From: JACKAQ01 sp965227145
GTDB taxonomy: Bacteria; Calditrichota; Calditrichia; RBG-13-44-9; J075
Length of the DNA stretch: 64,000 nucleotides
NCBI GenBank assembly: GCA_965227145.1
Contig: OZ245730.1
Coordinates: 2,480,001 to 2,544,000, forward strand
Reading direction: 5' to 3'
Shown: positions 9,429-18,633 of the stretch, piece by piece
Numbering within the stretch: position 1 is the stretch's first letter
Layout of the letters: every line of letters begins with the position of its first letter
Position numbers and translations under genes: made by a program
Notes under the pieces: model-generated
The model's input: only the letters and a program-made list of their open reading frames with translations
The model's database searches: none
What the model was told of the DNA's origin: nothing

Positions 9429-10349
9429 CTATACTGAAGTTATCTCCAATGCTTTTCGGACAAAACCGTTGCTTTGAACCAACCGTTGCCGGGCGGTTTC
9501 GGCATCCACATCAGCAAGAATCATCACCAATGCCGTTTTGACATGCCCTTTCGCTTTCGCCAATACAGTAACGGCGGTTTCGTAATCGACGCCGGTAACC
9601 ATCATCACCGTACGTTTGGAACGCTCTTCCAGTTTGCGGGAAGTCATCATCAAATCGACCATCATATTGCCGAATACTTTTCCCATGCGAATCATCGATG
9701 CGGTGGTGAGCATGTTCAGCACCAATTTGGTGGCGGTGCCGGCTTTCATCCGGGTGGAACCCATCACCACTTCCGGCCCGACAACCACACAAATGGCGAT
9801 ATCCACCGGAAAGGTAATTCGTTCGCGCGGGTTGCAGGTGACAAAAAGGGTTTTCGCGCCCATTTCGTGGGCTTTTTCCAACGCACCGAGCACATACGGC
9901 GTACGGTAGCTGGCGGCAATGCCGCAGAGCACATCGTTTTCGGTGAATCCGCGGGCGAGCAAATCTTTTTGCCCCTGCTCATGTTTATCCTCGCTGCCTT
10001 CCTGCGCGCTGATCAACGCTTTTTCGCCACCGGCGATAATGCCCTGAACCATTTCCGGCGATGTGCCAAAAGTAGGTGGGCATTCTGCCGCATCGAGCAC
10101 GCCCAGCCGTCCGCTGGTTCCCGCGCCGATATAAAATAAACGCCCGTTATTTTTGAACGTTTCGACGAGCAAATCCACCGCTTTCGCGATATAGGGAATT
10201 TCCTGCTCAACGATTCCGGGAATTTTTTGATCTTCTGTATTGATAATCCTGAGGATTTCCTCGGTTGTCTTGCTGTCAATTTCTTCCGATGCGGGGTTTC
10301 TTGCCTCCGTCACAAGATTTTCAATTTCTTTAAAAACACCATCTTGCAT
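9429..10349 (-). CDS. murQ: N-acetylmuramic acid 6-phosphate etherase
   Basis: This 306-residue cytosolic enzyme is the normal MurQ length. It has the SIS sugar-isomerase fold and the family block GAGTSGRLGVLDAAECPP, whose Glu is the catalytic residue, then the second acidic site in AQEGSEDK. It cleaves the lactyl ether of MurNAc-6-P to give GlcNAc-6-P and D-lactate. Its ribosome site (GGAG) lies inside the end of the PhyH gene, with only two bases between stop and start, so the two are probably translationally coupled. It anchors the whole cluster as peptidoglycan recycling. A MurNAc kinase to supply the substrate was not found in the window. Confidence 0.96.
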   Translation of the reverse strand: MQDGVFKEIENLVTEARNPASEEIDSKTTEEILRIINTEDQKIPGIVEQEIPYIAKAVDLLVETFKNNGRLFYIGAGTSGRLGVLDAAECPPTFGTSPEMVQGIIAGGEKALISAQEGSEDKHEQGQKDLLARGFTENDVLCGIAASYRTPYVLGALEKAHEMGAKTLFVTCNPRERITFPVDIAICVVVGPEVVMGSTRMKAGTATKLVLNMLTTASMIRMGKVFGNMMVDLMMTSRKLEERSKRTVMMVTGVDYETAVTVLAKAKGHVKTALVMILADVDAETARQRLVQSNGFVRKALEITSV

Positions 10350-10351
10350 GC

Positions 10352-11194
10352 TTATCTCTCCTGATGTGAATCGCGCTGGTAGAGTATTGGGTTCAGCGCT
10401 GTTTGTATGGTTTCACCTTGCTGAACGCCCGGGCAAAACGCATCGCGATCCAACGCCTGATTTTCATTTTCGGGTGCCTTTAGCTGCATATCAATGTCCA
10501 TATAAATGATGGTCATTACTTTACGCGGATTTGGCGTTGTGTTCGGTCCGGCCCGGTGGAACGTCCAGCCATAGTGAAAACTTACTTCACCCGGATCGAA
10601 AGATTCCTGAATATATTCAAATTGTTGTTTTTTCAGTGCTTCGGCAATTTCTTTCTCGCTTTCATCGCTGATTTTGAAATTGCGTCCGCCGGAGAAGGTG
10701 TGGCTTTTGGCGGAGAATGCCAACGGCCCCATATCTAATGAGGTGCGCTGCAACGGAATCCAGACCGTGCAACATTTTTCGGTAGCCAACGGCCAATAAT
10801 ATTGATCGGCGTGCCACGGCGTAAATCCGCCGCCGGGTTCTTTATATAACGCCTGATCGTGATATAGCCGGACACCGCGGGTGCCCAACAGCTCGGCAGC
10901 AATGCCGGCCAACCGTTTGCTGAACACAAACGATTTCACAATGTCGCTGTGCTGCCACAGATTGGTAACCTGCAAAAACGCCTGCTGATAGGTATCCCGT
11001 TCTGCCATCGGTTTTTCGTGAAGATTGTTCAGTTCGAATACCTTTTTGGTAATTTCCCGGGCGTAAGTATCCAGATCAAACGGTGAAAGCACATCGCGAA
11101 TTTTGATAAAACCGTTGCTCCGGAAAAACTCAATTTGTTTTTCGGAAAGCGGAAACGGTTCGTTTAATTCCCAATGATTTGAAATGTCTGACAT
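10352..11194 (-). CDS. Phytanoyl-CoA dioxygenase (PhyH) family protein
   Basis: The protein has 280 residues. FTPWHADQYYW supplies the HxD pair of the Fe(II) facial triad and YGWTFHRAGPN supplies the distal His. RKVMTIIY follows, with an Arg in the place expected to bind 2-oxoglutarate. The family uses Fe(II), oxygen and 2-oxoglutarate to hydroxylate small molecules. It sits between a Na+/solute symporter (16-base gap) and murQ (2-base gap), so it is firmly inside the amino-sugar operon. It could modify an imported muropeptide or sugar. No substrate can be assigned from the sequence. Confidence 0.88.
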   Translation of the reverse strand: MSDISNHWELNEPFPLSEKQIEFFRSNGFIKIRDVLSPFDLDTYAREITKKVFELNNLHEKPMAERDTYQQAFLQVTNLWQHSDIVKSFVFSKRLAGIAAELLGTRGVRLYHDQALYKEPGGGFTPWHADQYYWPLATEKCCTVWIPLQRTSLDMGPLAFSAKSHTFSGGRNFKISDESEKEIAEALKKQQFEYIQESFDPGEVSFHYGWTFHRAGPNTTPNPRKVMTIIYMDIDMQLKAPENENQALDRDAFCPGVQQGETIQTALNPILYQRDSHQER

Positions 11195-11210
11195 TGTACA
11201 TCCAATAGTT

Positions 11211-12959
11211 TTATTTTAATGCTTCCCAATTTCTGGCGCTTAAATCCCACATGATAAAACCGAAACCGAGTGCAGCAATCAGCAGCAATCCCAGACCCAT
11301 TAGCGTTTCGCCGAGCAACAATTTACCGAAACCGAACAGCGCGGAATAAATCATGATGATACCGGCGAGCCAGTCGAGCAAATCGCGACCCAATCCGGTA
11401 TCCGCTTTCACATCCGGCGCTTTCGCTGCGATGGGTTTCCACATGCTGCCGCCGGGACGTGTTTTGCGATAAAATTTGATCAGCGTTTCCTCGGTTTCCG
11501 GCGCGGTTAAAAATGTAACCGTCAGCCAGGTTATTGTGCTGATGCCAACCGTAATCAACATGACCATTGCAAAACCGTGGGCATCGTTGGTATCCATCCC
11601 CAAAACGCTTTGCAACACAATCGAAACAATCAGAGATGCGAGCATCGCCGAAATTTCCGACCATGCGTTAATTCGCCACCAAAACCAGCGCAAAATATAA
11701 ACCGATCCGGTGCCCGCGCCGATCGCCAGCAAAAATTTCCACGCGCCGGCGATGGTCTCCATTTGGGAAGTAATGAGTGCGCCGGCGATCACCAAAAACA
11801 CGGTGGAAATTCGAGCGGCCATAACATAATGTTTTTCGGACGCATCCGTTTTTACAAACCGTTTGTAAAAATCGTTGATCAAATATGAACTGCCCCAGTT
11901 GAGCTGAGTGCTGACAGTGGACATAAACGCCGCTGCAAAAGAGGCGAGCATCAGCCCTTTGAAACCGGTCGGCAGATAATTGAGCATCACCAAAATGTAG
12001 CCGGTTTGTTTGTCTTCGACATTCGGAAAAAGCACCAAACTGGTCAGCGCAACCAGCACCCACGGCCACGGGCGCAACGCATAATGCGCAATATTGAACC
12101 ATAGCGTCGCCAGCAGCGAATGGCGTTCGTTTTTGGTGGCGAACATCCGTTGGGCAATGTAACCGCCGCCGCCCGGTTCCGCCCCGGGATACCAGGCTGC
12201 CCACCAGTTCACCGCCAGATACACAAAAAATGCGGTCAACGGCATCCAGACAGATCCGATTTCCGGCGTAAAATTGAGAATTTGATGATCCGCACCGTAT
12301 TGGGCAATCAGCCCTGTTTTTAGCCCGTCGATGCCGCCAACGGCATCAACAGCAAAAAACGCCAGCGCAATCGAGCCAACCATCGCGATGATAAATTGCA
12401 GAAAATCGGTGACGACCACGCCCCACAATCCGCTGAGTCCGCTGTATAATAATGTTACCAAAACGCAAATCCCGACCGCAACCCATTTGTCCACACCGAT
12501 AGATAATTCGATAATTTTGACCATCGCCAGCGTTACCCAACCGAGAATAATCAGGTTGATCGGAATTGCGAGATAGAGCGCCCGGAATCCGCGCAAAATG
12601 GCCGCCGGTTTGCCGGAATAACGGATTTCGGTGAACTCGACATCGGTGAGCACCTCCGCCCGTCGCCACAACCGCGCAAACAGGAAAACGGTGAGCAAAC
12701 CGCTCATCAACATGTTCCACCAGAGCCAGTTCCCGGCGATGCCGTGATTGGCTACCAGTTCGGTTACCGCCAGCGGCGTATCTGCAGCGAACGTGGTTGC
12801 AACCATGCTGGTGCCGGCCAGCCACCACGGCAGGCTGCGCCCGGATGTAAAATATTCCACAATATCGCCACCGGCTTTGCGGGAAAAATAAAGCCCGATG
12901 CCCAGTGCCAGCACAAAATAAACCGCGACAAATGTCCAGTCCAGAAAACTAACTTGCAT
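11211..12959 (-). CDS. Sodium:solute symporter family transporter (second of two)
   Basis: I took the ATG at 12959, giving MQVSFLDWTFVAVYF and preceded by GGAGGCG. The longer frame from 13001 adds an unlikely hydrophilic leader. The gene then overlaps the upstream symporter by 11 bases, which suggests coupled translation. The protein is about 582 residues with 13-14 hydrophobic segments and SSS-family motifs: GDIVEYFTSGRSLPWWLAG near the N-terminus and SFAAAFMSTVSTQLNWGSSYLINDF at the sodium-site helix. A C-terminal soluble stretch precedes a final membrane helix pair. It probably imports a sugar or muropeptide fragment with Na+. Confidence 0.88.
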   Translation of the reverse strand: MQVSFLDWTFVAVYFVLALGIGLYFSRKAGGDIVEYFTSGRSLPWWLAGTSMVATTFAADTPLAVTELVANHGIAGNWLWWNMLMSGLLTVFLFARLWRRAEVLTDVEFTEIRYSGKPAAILRGFRALYLAIPINLIILGWVTLAMVKIIELSIGVDKWVAVGICVLVTLLYSGLSGLWGVVVTDFLQFIIAMVGSIALAFFAVDAVGGIDGLKTGLIAQYGADHQILNFTPEIGSVWMPLTAFFVYLAVNWWAAWYPGAEPGGGGYIAQRMFATKNERHSLLATLWFNIAHYALRPWPWVLVALTSLVLFPNVEDKQTGYILVMLNYLPTGFKGLMLASFAAAFMSTVSTQLNWGSSYLINDFYKRFVKTDASEKHYVMAARISTVFLVIAGALITSQMETIAGAWKFLLAIGAGTGSVYILRWFWWRINAWSEISAMLASLIVSIVLQSVLGMDTNDAHGFAMVMLITVGISTITWLTVTFLTAPETEETLIKFYRKTRPGGSMWKPIAAKAPDVKADTGLGRDLLDWLAGIIMIYSALFGFGKLLLGETLMGLGLLLIAALGFGFIMWDLSARNWEALK

Positions 12960-14448
12960 CGGCGCCTCCGCGTAGTGCGTTCGAGATGATGCCAACCACA
13001 ATAGTGGTCAGGCTGCCGACAACCGTATATAGCGGCCAGGCGATTTGAACCATTTGGATCACGATCGTCATCACGATCAGCGCAACGATAAACCCGACGA
13101 TCGCATCCGTTTCTTTTGCTTTCGCATACACCAGTCCGAGCAGAAAAGTGCCGAGCAGACCGCCGTATGTATATGATGCAATACCGAGCGCTACTTCAAC
13201 GACTGTGCCTTCCAGTCCGATAAAAAGAATGGCAACGCCAACCAAAATCACGCCCCAGATTATTGTCGCCAATCGGGACGTTTTGAGTTGCTGCGCCTCT
13301 GTTTTGTCCTTTCCGAACAGCGGCAAATAAATATCGAGCACCGCCGCGCTGGACAAGCTGGAAAGGCTGCTGGAGAGCGTGCTCATCGCCGCGGCAAACA
13401 GCGCAGCGACAATCAACCCGCTGATGCCGGGAGGCATTTCTTCCACAATAAATTTGGGAAAAATACCGTCCGAGCGACTGAGTCCGAGTTCCTGAATACT
13501 GGCACCGTTGTAAAACGCAAACAGCATCACACCGATGATCAGGAAAACCAGAAATTGGAGCAATACGGTAAAACCGCTGCCGATCATCGCTTTTTTGCTA
13601 TCCGCGAGATTGCGGCAAGTGAGCACTCGCTGAACAATCAACTGATCGGTTCCGTGCGAAGCCAGACTGAAAATTGCGCCGCCGGCAACCGCCGTCAGAA
13701 ATGTGTAGGAGTTTTTGATGAAATCGGAGAAGCTGAGTTCGAAACCACTGTAAAACCACTGGAATTTGTTGTCGGGTGCGGCGGCGGCGATAACATCTGA
13801 AAATCCGTTGGGTAATTTGTTGAGCATCATCCAACCGGCTAAAATGGCGCCACCCATATAAATTAACCACTGAATCATGTCCATCCAAATGACAGATTTA
13901 ATACCGCCGATATAGGTGTAAACCATTGTCAGCACACCCACCGCGATAATCGCATAAATATAAAATGCCGTGTTGCTCATTCCGCTGAAAGTGCCGCTGC
14001 TTTTCATGATAATTGCCAGCGGAATTGCCGTTGCAAACAGCCGGACGCCGTCGGCTAACAGTCGGGTAATCATGAATGTGACGCTGGCGGTGTTGCGCAT
14101 CCGTTGCCCAAAACGATCGCCCAAAAAGTGATACGCCGTACTCAAATCGCCGCGATAATACGCCGGCAGCAGAATCACGGAAACCAGCCCGCGCCCGACC
14201 ACATAGCCGAACACCAATTGCAGAAACGTCATATTTCCGCCGTAACTCACAGCCGGAATGCCGATAAACGTGAGCACGCTGGTTTCGGTCGCGACGATGC
14301 TGAACATCACTGCGTACCACGGGATCGATCTGCCGCCCAAAAAATAATCGTTGGCAGATTTCTGGTTTCGTCCGATGTATGCGCCGAATGCCGCAGATGC
14401 CGCCATGTAAACAACAACTATAATGATATCAATTGTGGTAAATCCCAT
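12949..14448 (-). CDS. Sodium:solute symporter family transporter (first of two)
   Basis: This 499-residue SSS transporter has about 13 membrane segments. GRNQKSANDYFLGGRSIPWYAVMFS is the family signature at the first cytoplasmic loop. AALFAAAMSTLSSSLSSLSSAAVLDIY supplies the Ser/Thr residues of the second Na+ site. Its ATG overlaps the stop of the NagZ-AmiE-like gene by one base (TAATG), a coupling arrangement. Members next to murQ and nagZ in Bacteroidota are predicted to carry sialic acid, MurNAc or anhydro-sugars. Here MurNAc or a muropeptide sugar is a reasonable guess. Two different symporters in tandem imply two substrates or forms. Confidence 0.9.
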   Translation of the reverse strand: MGFTTIDIIIVVVYMAASAAFGAYIGRNQKSANDYFLGGRSIPWYAVMFSIVATETSVLTFIGIPAVSYGGNMTFLQLVFGYVVGRGLVSVILLPAYYRGDLSTAYHFLGDRFGQRMRNTASVTFMITRLLADGVRLFATAIPLAIIMKSSGTFSGMSNTAFYIYAIIAVGVLTMVYTYIGGIKSVIWMDMIQWLIYMGGAILAGWMMLNKLPNGFSDVIAAAAPDNKFQWFYSGFELSFSDFIKNSYTFLTAVAGGAIFSLASHGTDQLIVQRVLTCRNLADSKKAMIGSGFTVLLQFLVFLIIGVMLFAFYNGASIQELGLSRSDGIFPKFIVEEMPPGISGLIVAALFAAAMSTLSSSLSSLSSAAVLDIYLPLFGKDKTEAQQLKTSRLATIIWGVILVGVAILFIGLEGTVVEVALGIASYTYGGLLGTFLLGLVYAKAKETDAIVGFIVALIVMTIVIQMVQIAWPLYTVVGSLTTIVVGIISNALRGGADAS

Positions 14449-17297
14449 TAGTTATCTGCGACCTCCCCGACGTTTTCACCCATTTTTTTCAGTATCGCTT
14501 TGAGCACCGCATTGTGAAACGCCCGACGAACCGGATAAACGCCGCCACGTTCCCGGGTGGGATAAACGCGGTTGGTCAGCAAAATCATGGCAATTTTTCG
14601 ATTCGGATCGACGACAAACGTGGTTCCGGTAAACCCGGAATGTCCGAAGCTGCCTTCGGAAAGCAGATCGCCATACATCGATTTTCCTTTGGATGGCGTA
14701 TCCCAGCCGATTGCGCGGGTGCTGCCTTCGGGTATATTTTGCGGGGTTGTCCAGTATTTTACTGTCGATGGCGACATGTATCGTTTGTGGGCGTAAACGC
14801 CGCCGTTGATCAGCATTTGACCGATGACCGCCAAATCTTCCGCCGTGGAAAACAATCCGGCATGCGACGAAACGCCGTTCAGGAAAAAGGTGTTTTCGTC
14901 GTGAACATCGCCGTGAATCAATCCGCGATCCATACTCCCGCCGATTTCGGTCGGCGCAATTCGCGGCAGCAAATCGCGGGACGGATTATACATAGTGTTT
15001 TTCAAACCGAGCGGTTGGTAAATCAAATCTGCGGAAAGTTCGTCCATTTCTTTCCCGGTGATCGTCCGGAGAATTTCACCGGCCATAATCAATCCGAGAT
15101 CGGAGTAAATCACCGAATCGCCGGGTGTAAAATCGAGCGGCAGTTGATAAATGTAATCCAGCGCTTCGGGTTTATTTTTGGCAACCTGCCACAGCGGTGA
15201 CCACCAATGCGCGCCGGAAGAGTGGGTGAGCAGGTTTCGCACAGTTACGGAATCTTTCAATCCGCCGGTAAATTTCGGTAGATAGCTGTGAACCGGAATG
15301 TCCAGCTCCAGCCGGCTTTGTTCCCACAGCCGCATCGCGGAAATGGTAGTGGAAACCACTTTGGTTACCGATGCGAGATCGTATATCGTTTCGGCAGTGA
15401 CAGCCGGGGAATTGGCATCGTAGGTTTGGCGCCCGAAACTTTTGCTGGCCAACAGTTTTCCGTCGTGAACGATGGCAACCTGCGCGCCGGGGAAAACCGA
15501 ATCTGCAATAGCTTCTTTGAGCACATCGTAAGCTTCGGTGAACAGTTCGTCATCGATAGCACGTTCGATTTGCATCGGTCGGGCATCGCGTTGCAGCCCG
15601 TCGCCGATCGCATAAAATTCCGGGATGGAAACCGGTAATTTCCCACGAACCGGAATTTCCCCGAACACTGCTTTTACCGCGGCGTTGACAGCGGTTCCGC
15701 CCGTGCCGTACGCACACAGATAACTCGGCGTGTTTGGCATTTTACGAATTTCGTATGGCGAACCGAATGAAACCACCGCCATCGGCGTTTCGGTTTCGAA
15801 CAGTTGATCGAGCAGCATTACCACCGTATCCGGCAGCGAAACGGAGCCTTTGTAGCTGCCCCAGGTCACAAACACACCGGCGACGATGGCATCCACTGAA
15901 TCGGCCATCGCGACAATTTCCTGCGCTTCGGCAACGGTGGTTCGCGGATCGATCATCGCGATCATCGCTCCGGGAATCCGGCGTGAAACTTCGCGATTGA
16001 GCGCCGCATCGTAACTGCTGTTTTTACGATCGGTGATGGTGAGAACCATCGCTTTTTTGATATTTTCCGCAGCCAGCGGCAGCACGTTTTTTTCGTCGCG
16101 GAGCAGCGTCATTGCGGCTTCGGCGATTTCTGCAGCTTTTTGGCTGTGGGCATTTGTGGCGACAACCTGTTCAATTTTCTCGAAATCGATCTTCGGTTTC
16201 TGATACAATCCCTGATCAAATTTTGCCTGCAAAATCCGGCGAACCGATGTGTCGATCCGTTCCGCCGGAATCCGCCCATCTTTGGCAGCTTGCACCACAA
16301 AACGATACGTCGATTCAAATTGCGGTGGGATCAAAACCATGTCGATACCGGCATTGATGGCGCGGACAGCCGCATCGCCGCCCCAATAATTATTGGTGAT
16401 GCCGCGCATGTCCATCGCATCGGTGACTGCCAGCCCCTCAAAACCGAGCTGGTTGCGAAGCACTTCGGTGGTAAAATACGGATCGATCGATGCCGGGCGA
16501 CCTTCCATTTGCGGAAACGCGCTGTAGGTAATGTGCGAAACCATGACCATTTTTACACCCGCGGCAATCGCTGCGCGAAACGGTGCAAGTTCTGTATTTT
16601 CAATACGTTCGGCAGATGCGCCGATGACCGGCAATCCCAAATGGGAATCCACATCTGTATCACCGTGACCGGGAAAATGTTTGGCTGTGGCATAAACGCC
16701 GCCATCCTGCAATCCGCGAATAAACGCACTGCCCAGTTTTCCGACCATCTCGGGATTTTCGCCAAACGAACGTGTGTTAATTATAATGTTATCGGGATTG
16801 TTGTTGACATCCAACGCCGGAGCATAACCGGCCTGAACCCCAAAAACGCGGGCTTCTTCGGCGGTAATTTTGCCCATTTGATAAGCGTATTCTTCCGAAC
16901 CGGTCGCGCCGACAGCCATATTTTGCAGAAAATCCGTGCCTTCGTTGATGCGCATGGTGATGCCCCATTCGATATCCGCCATCATCATCAGGGGAATTTT
17001 GGCTTCGTCCTGCAACCGCTGGATATCGCGGGCAACAGCGTACGGATTGGCGCGATAAAACATGGCGCCGCCGATGTGATAATCCTTCACCAGCCGAATC
17101 ATGTGCTGAAAATCCGGGTCGTCTTCATTATAAAATCGAAAAACAAAGGCCGGAGCCATCATTTGCCCGATTTTCTCCTCCAGCGACATTTGGGATATTG
17201 TTGCGCTGACCCAATCTTTGGGTGGTGTTTCGGTCCGTGTGCCTGCGCACTGCCACAAAAAGCAGGCAAGTAGAAGCGATACGAGTATTTTTTTCAT
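14448..17297 (-). CDS. Lipoprotein fusion: GH3 beta-N-acetylglucosaminidase (NagZ-like) plus class C beta-lactamase-family serine hydrolase (AmiE-like)
   Basis: The ATG at 17297 gives MKKILVSLLLACFLWQCAG, a lipoprotein signal with Cys17. The upstream ATG at 17417 would bury it. The protein is about 949 residues. Residues 28-360 form a GH3 catalytic domain with KHFPGHGD (K206, H207, H211) and the predicted nucleophile D293 in VTDAMDM. Residues about 385-565 resemble the GH3 C-terminal domain. Residues about 585-945 form a serine-hydrolase domain with SVTK (S643, K646), YSD (Y731) and HSG (H886). In Bacillus subtilis NagZ and the muramyl-L-alanine amidase AmiE are separate neighbours of murQ; here they are one chain. 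It likely strips GlcNAc and peptide from muropeptides. Confidence 0.92.
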   Translation of the reverse strand: MKKILVSLLLACFLWQCAGTRTETPPKDWVSATISQMSLEEKIGQMMAPAFVFRFYNEDDPDFQHMIRLVKDYHIGGAMFYRANPYAVARDIQRLQDEAKIPLMMMADIEWGITMRINEGTDFLQNMAVGATGSEEYAYQMGKITAEEARVFGVQAGYAPALDVNNNPDNIIINTRSFGENPEMVGKLGSAFIRGLQDGGVYATAKHFPGHGDTDVDSHLGLPVIGASAERIENTELAPFRAAIAAGVKMVMVSHITYSAFPQMEGRPASIDPYFTTEVLRNQLGFEGLAVTDAMDMRGITNNYWGGDAAVRAINAGIDMVLIPPQFESTYRFVVQAAKDGRIPAERIDTSVRRILQAKFDQGLYQKPKIDFEKIEQVVATNAHSQKAAEIAEAAMTLLRDEKNVLPLAAENIKKAMVLTITDRKNSSYDAALNREVSRRIPGAMIAMIDPRTTVAEAQEIVAMADSVDAIVAGVFVTWGSYKGSVSLPDTVVMLLDQLFETETPMAVVSFGSPYEIRKMPNTPSYLCAYGTGGTAVNAAVKAVFGEIPVRGKLPVSIPEFYAIGDGLQRDARPMQIERAIDDELFTEAYDVLKEAIADSVFPGAQVAIVHDGKLLASKSFGRQTYDANSPAVTAETIYDLASVTKVVSTTISAMRLWEQSRLELDIPVHSYLPKFTGGLKDSVTVRNLLTHSSGAHWWSPLWQVAKNKPEALDYIYQLPLDFTPGDSVIYSDLGLIMAGEILRTITGKEMDELSADLIYQPLGLKNTMYNPSRDLLPRIAPTEIGGSMDRGLIHGDVHDENTFFLNGVSSHAGLFSTAEDLAVIGQMLINGGVYAHKRYMSPSTVKYWTTPQNIPEGSTRAIGWDTPSKGKSMYGDLLSEGSFGHSGFTGTTFVVDPNRKIAMILLTNRVYPTRERGGVYPVRRAFHNAVLKAILKKMGENVGEVADN

Positions 17298-17583
17298 GAT
17301 ATGCCTATGGTTTGCTGAGCGGTAAAATTGTGAAGTCACAAAAAAAATGACCAATGCGGCTGTCGCGAATGTCTGTGTTTTGCTGACTAAGTTAACACAG
17401 TTGGTCAACATTATCAATCATTTACGGTGTAAATATTCCAACTCGAAGTAGAAATTGGCGGATTTTCTGTATCCGACCGGTTCATATATTCTCTTAAAGT
17501 TTAATTTTAAAAATATTTTTTATCTACATTTTTTTTAACTGGAAAACATACTATATTAACTGTATATTATGATCAAATAGCAG
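17298..17583. promoter_or_regulatory. Divergent intergenic region between the salvage operon and the AraC regulator
   Basis: This 286-base gap separates two divergent genes and must hold the promoters for both. It is AT-rich from 17490 to 17575. I see the palindromic GTTAAC and nearby GTCAAC steps around 17390-17410, which could be part of a regulator site, but no confident -35/-10 pair. AraC-type regulators often bind such shared gaps. Confidence 0.45.
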
Positions 17584-18486
17584 ATGTTGAATAAAAATAG
17601 TATCGGTTGCGTTATGATGAAGCCTGTTAATGTAAAACTGACGAATTCTCCGCTCTCCTCATTCAAGTTCAAAAAGATCCATTTACCCGAGTTTGATTTC
17701 AACTGGCACTGCCATCCCGAGTACGAACTGATTTTTATGGTGAACAGTAAAGGCAAGCGCTTTATCGGCGACAGTATTGCCTATTACGAAACCGGCGATC
17801 TGTTCTTTCTCGGACCGAATTTGCCCCACACCTGGTACACCAATTCCGTAAAAAATCAACTTGGACATCACGATGCCATCCAGATTCAATTTATGGAAAA
17901 CGTTGCCGGATTGAACATTCGGGAAGCACCGGAATTTTTGACAGTATCCCAAATTTGCGGATTCGCCAGTCGCGGTTTGCAAATTGAGGGCGAAACCCGC
18001 GCCCAAATCGCTGAAATTATGATACGGATGGAAAGCGAAAAAGGGTTGGAACGGCTGATAAGCCTGATGGAAATCCTCAACACGCTCGAAAAAGCGGACA
18101 CAGAAAAAATGTCATTTTTGTCCAGCGTGGAGCTGGCACAGGAATTCCAGCCGGAGCTACAAAGCCGGATAGACAAGGTTTGCACCTACATCAACCAAAA
18201 TTACAAACAACGCCTCAATCTTGAGCAAGCTGCCAAAATTGCCAATATGAGCGTTACTGCTTTCAGCCGGTTTTTCAAAAAATCGACCGGAAAAACGTTC
18301 GTCCAATACGTAAACGAATTGCGAATTGGCCGAGCCTGCAAGCTGCTCATCGAGAGCCAGCTGTCGATTGCCGAAATTTGTTACGAGGTTGGGTTCAACA
18401 ATTTGTCCAATTTCAACCGCCGGTTTTTCGAACGCCATAAAATGAGTCCACGCCAGTACCGGCAGGAATTCACCAAAAAATTTTAG
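17584..18486 (+). CDS. AraC-family transcriptional regulator with cupin sensor domain
   Basis: The protein has 300 residues. Residues about 30-110 look like an AraC-type cupin (NWHCHPEYELIFMV and a later LGPNLPHTW). The C-terminal ~100 residues contain two helix-turn-helix units: LNLEQAAKIANMSVTAFSRFFKKSTG, then LSIAEICYEVGFNNLSNFNRRFFERHKMSP, the classic AraC/XylS signature. It is divergent from the salvage operon and precedes the acetyltransferase gene, so it probably controls amino-sugar or muropeptide use. The effector is unknown. Start codons at 17614 and 17617 are alternatives, since none of them has a clear ribosome site. Confidence 0.9.
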   Translation: MLNKNSIGCVMMKPVNVKLTNSPLSSFKFKKIHLPEFDFNWHCHPEYELIFMVNSKGKRFIGDSIAYYETGDLFFLGPNLPHTWYTNSVKNQLGHHDAIQIQFMENVAGLNIREAPEFLTVSQICGFASRGLQIEGETRAQIAEIMIRMESEKGLERLISLMEILNTLEKADTEKMSFLSSVELAQEFQPELQSRIDKVCTYINQNYKQRLNLEQAAKIANMSVTAFSRFFKKSTGKTFVQYVNELRIGRACKLLIESQLSIAEICYEVGFNNLSNFNRRFFERHKMSPRQYRQEFTKKF

Positions 18487-18491
18487 TCCGG

Positions 18492-18525
18492 TCGCCGGTT
18501 ATTAACAACCGGCGATCTATTTTCG
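18492..18525 (+). terminator. Likely terminator after the AraC gene
   Basis: A perfect 9-base-pair GC-rich stem (18492-18500 with 18507-18515, loop of six) is followed by a modest T-rich stretch. It lies six bases after the AraC stop and would separate its transcript from the acetyltransferase gene. Confidence 0.55.
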
Positions 18526-18633
18526 GAAAAAGAAATGCCCGGATAATACTGGCAGCAGAATTCCGGGTTCGCTATTTTTTTTCTTTTTGATCGGATCACA
18601 CGGTTAGGAAATTTTTCTGGAAAGCGGTTGAAT

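Noticed and set aside
9474..10139. A 221-residue plus-strand frame opposite murQ
   Set aside because: It is fully antisense to murQ, is His-rich, and matches no family.
16140..17273. A 377-residue plus-strand frame opposite the GH3 domain
   Set aside because: It lies fully antisense to the NagZ-like lipoprotein, has no recognisable motif and is rich in His/Arg/Asn, a typical shadow of the GH3 codons.
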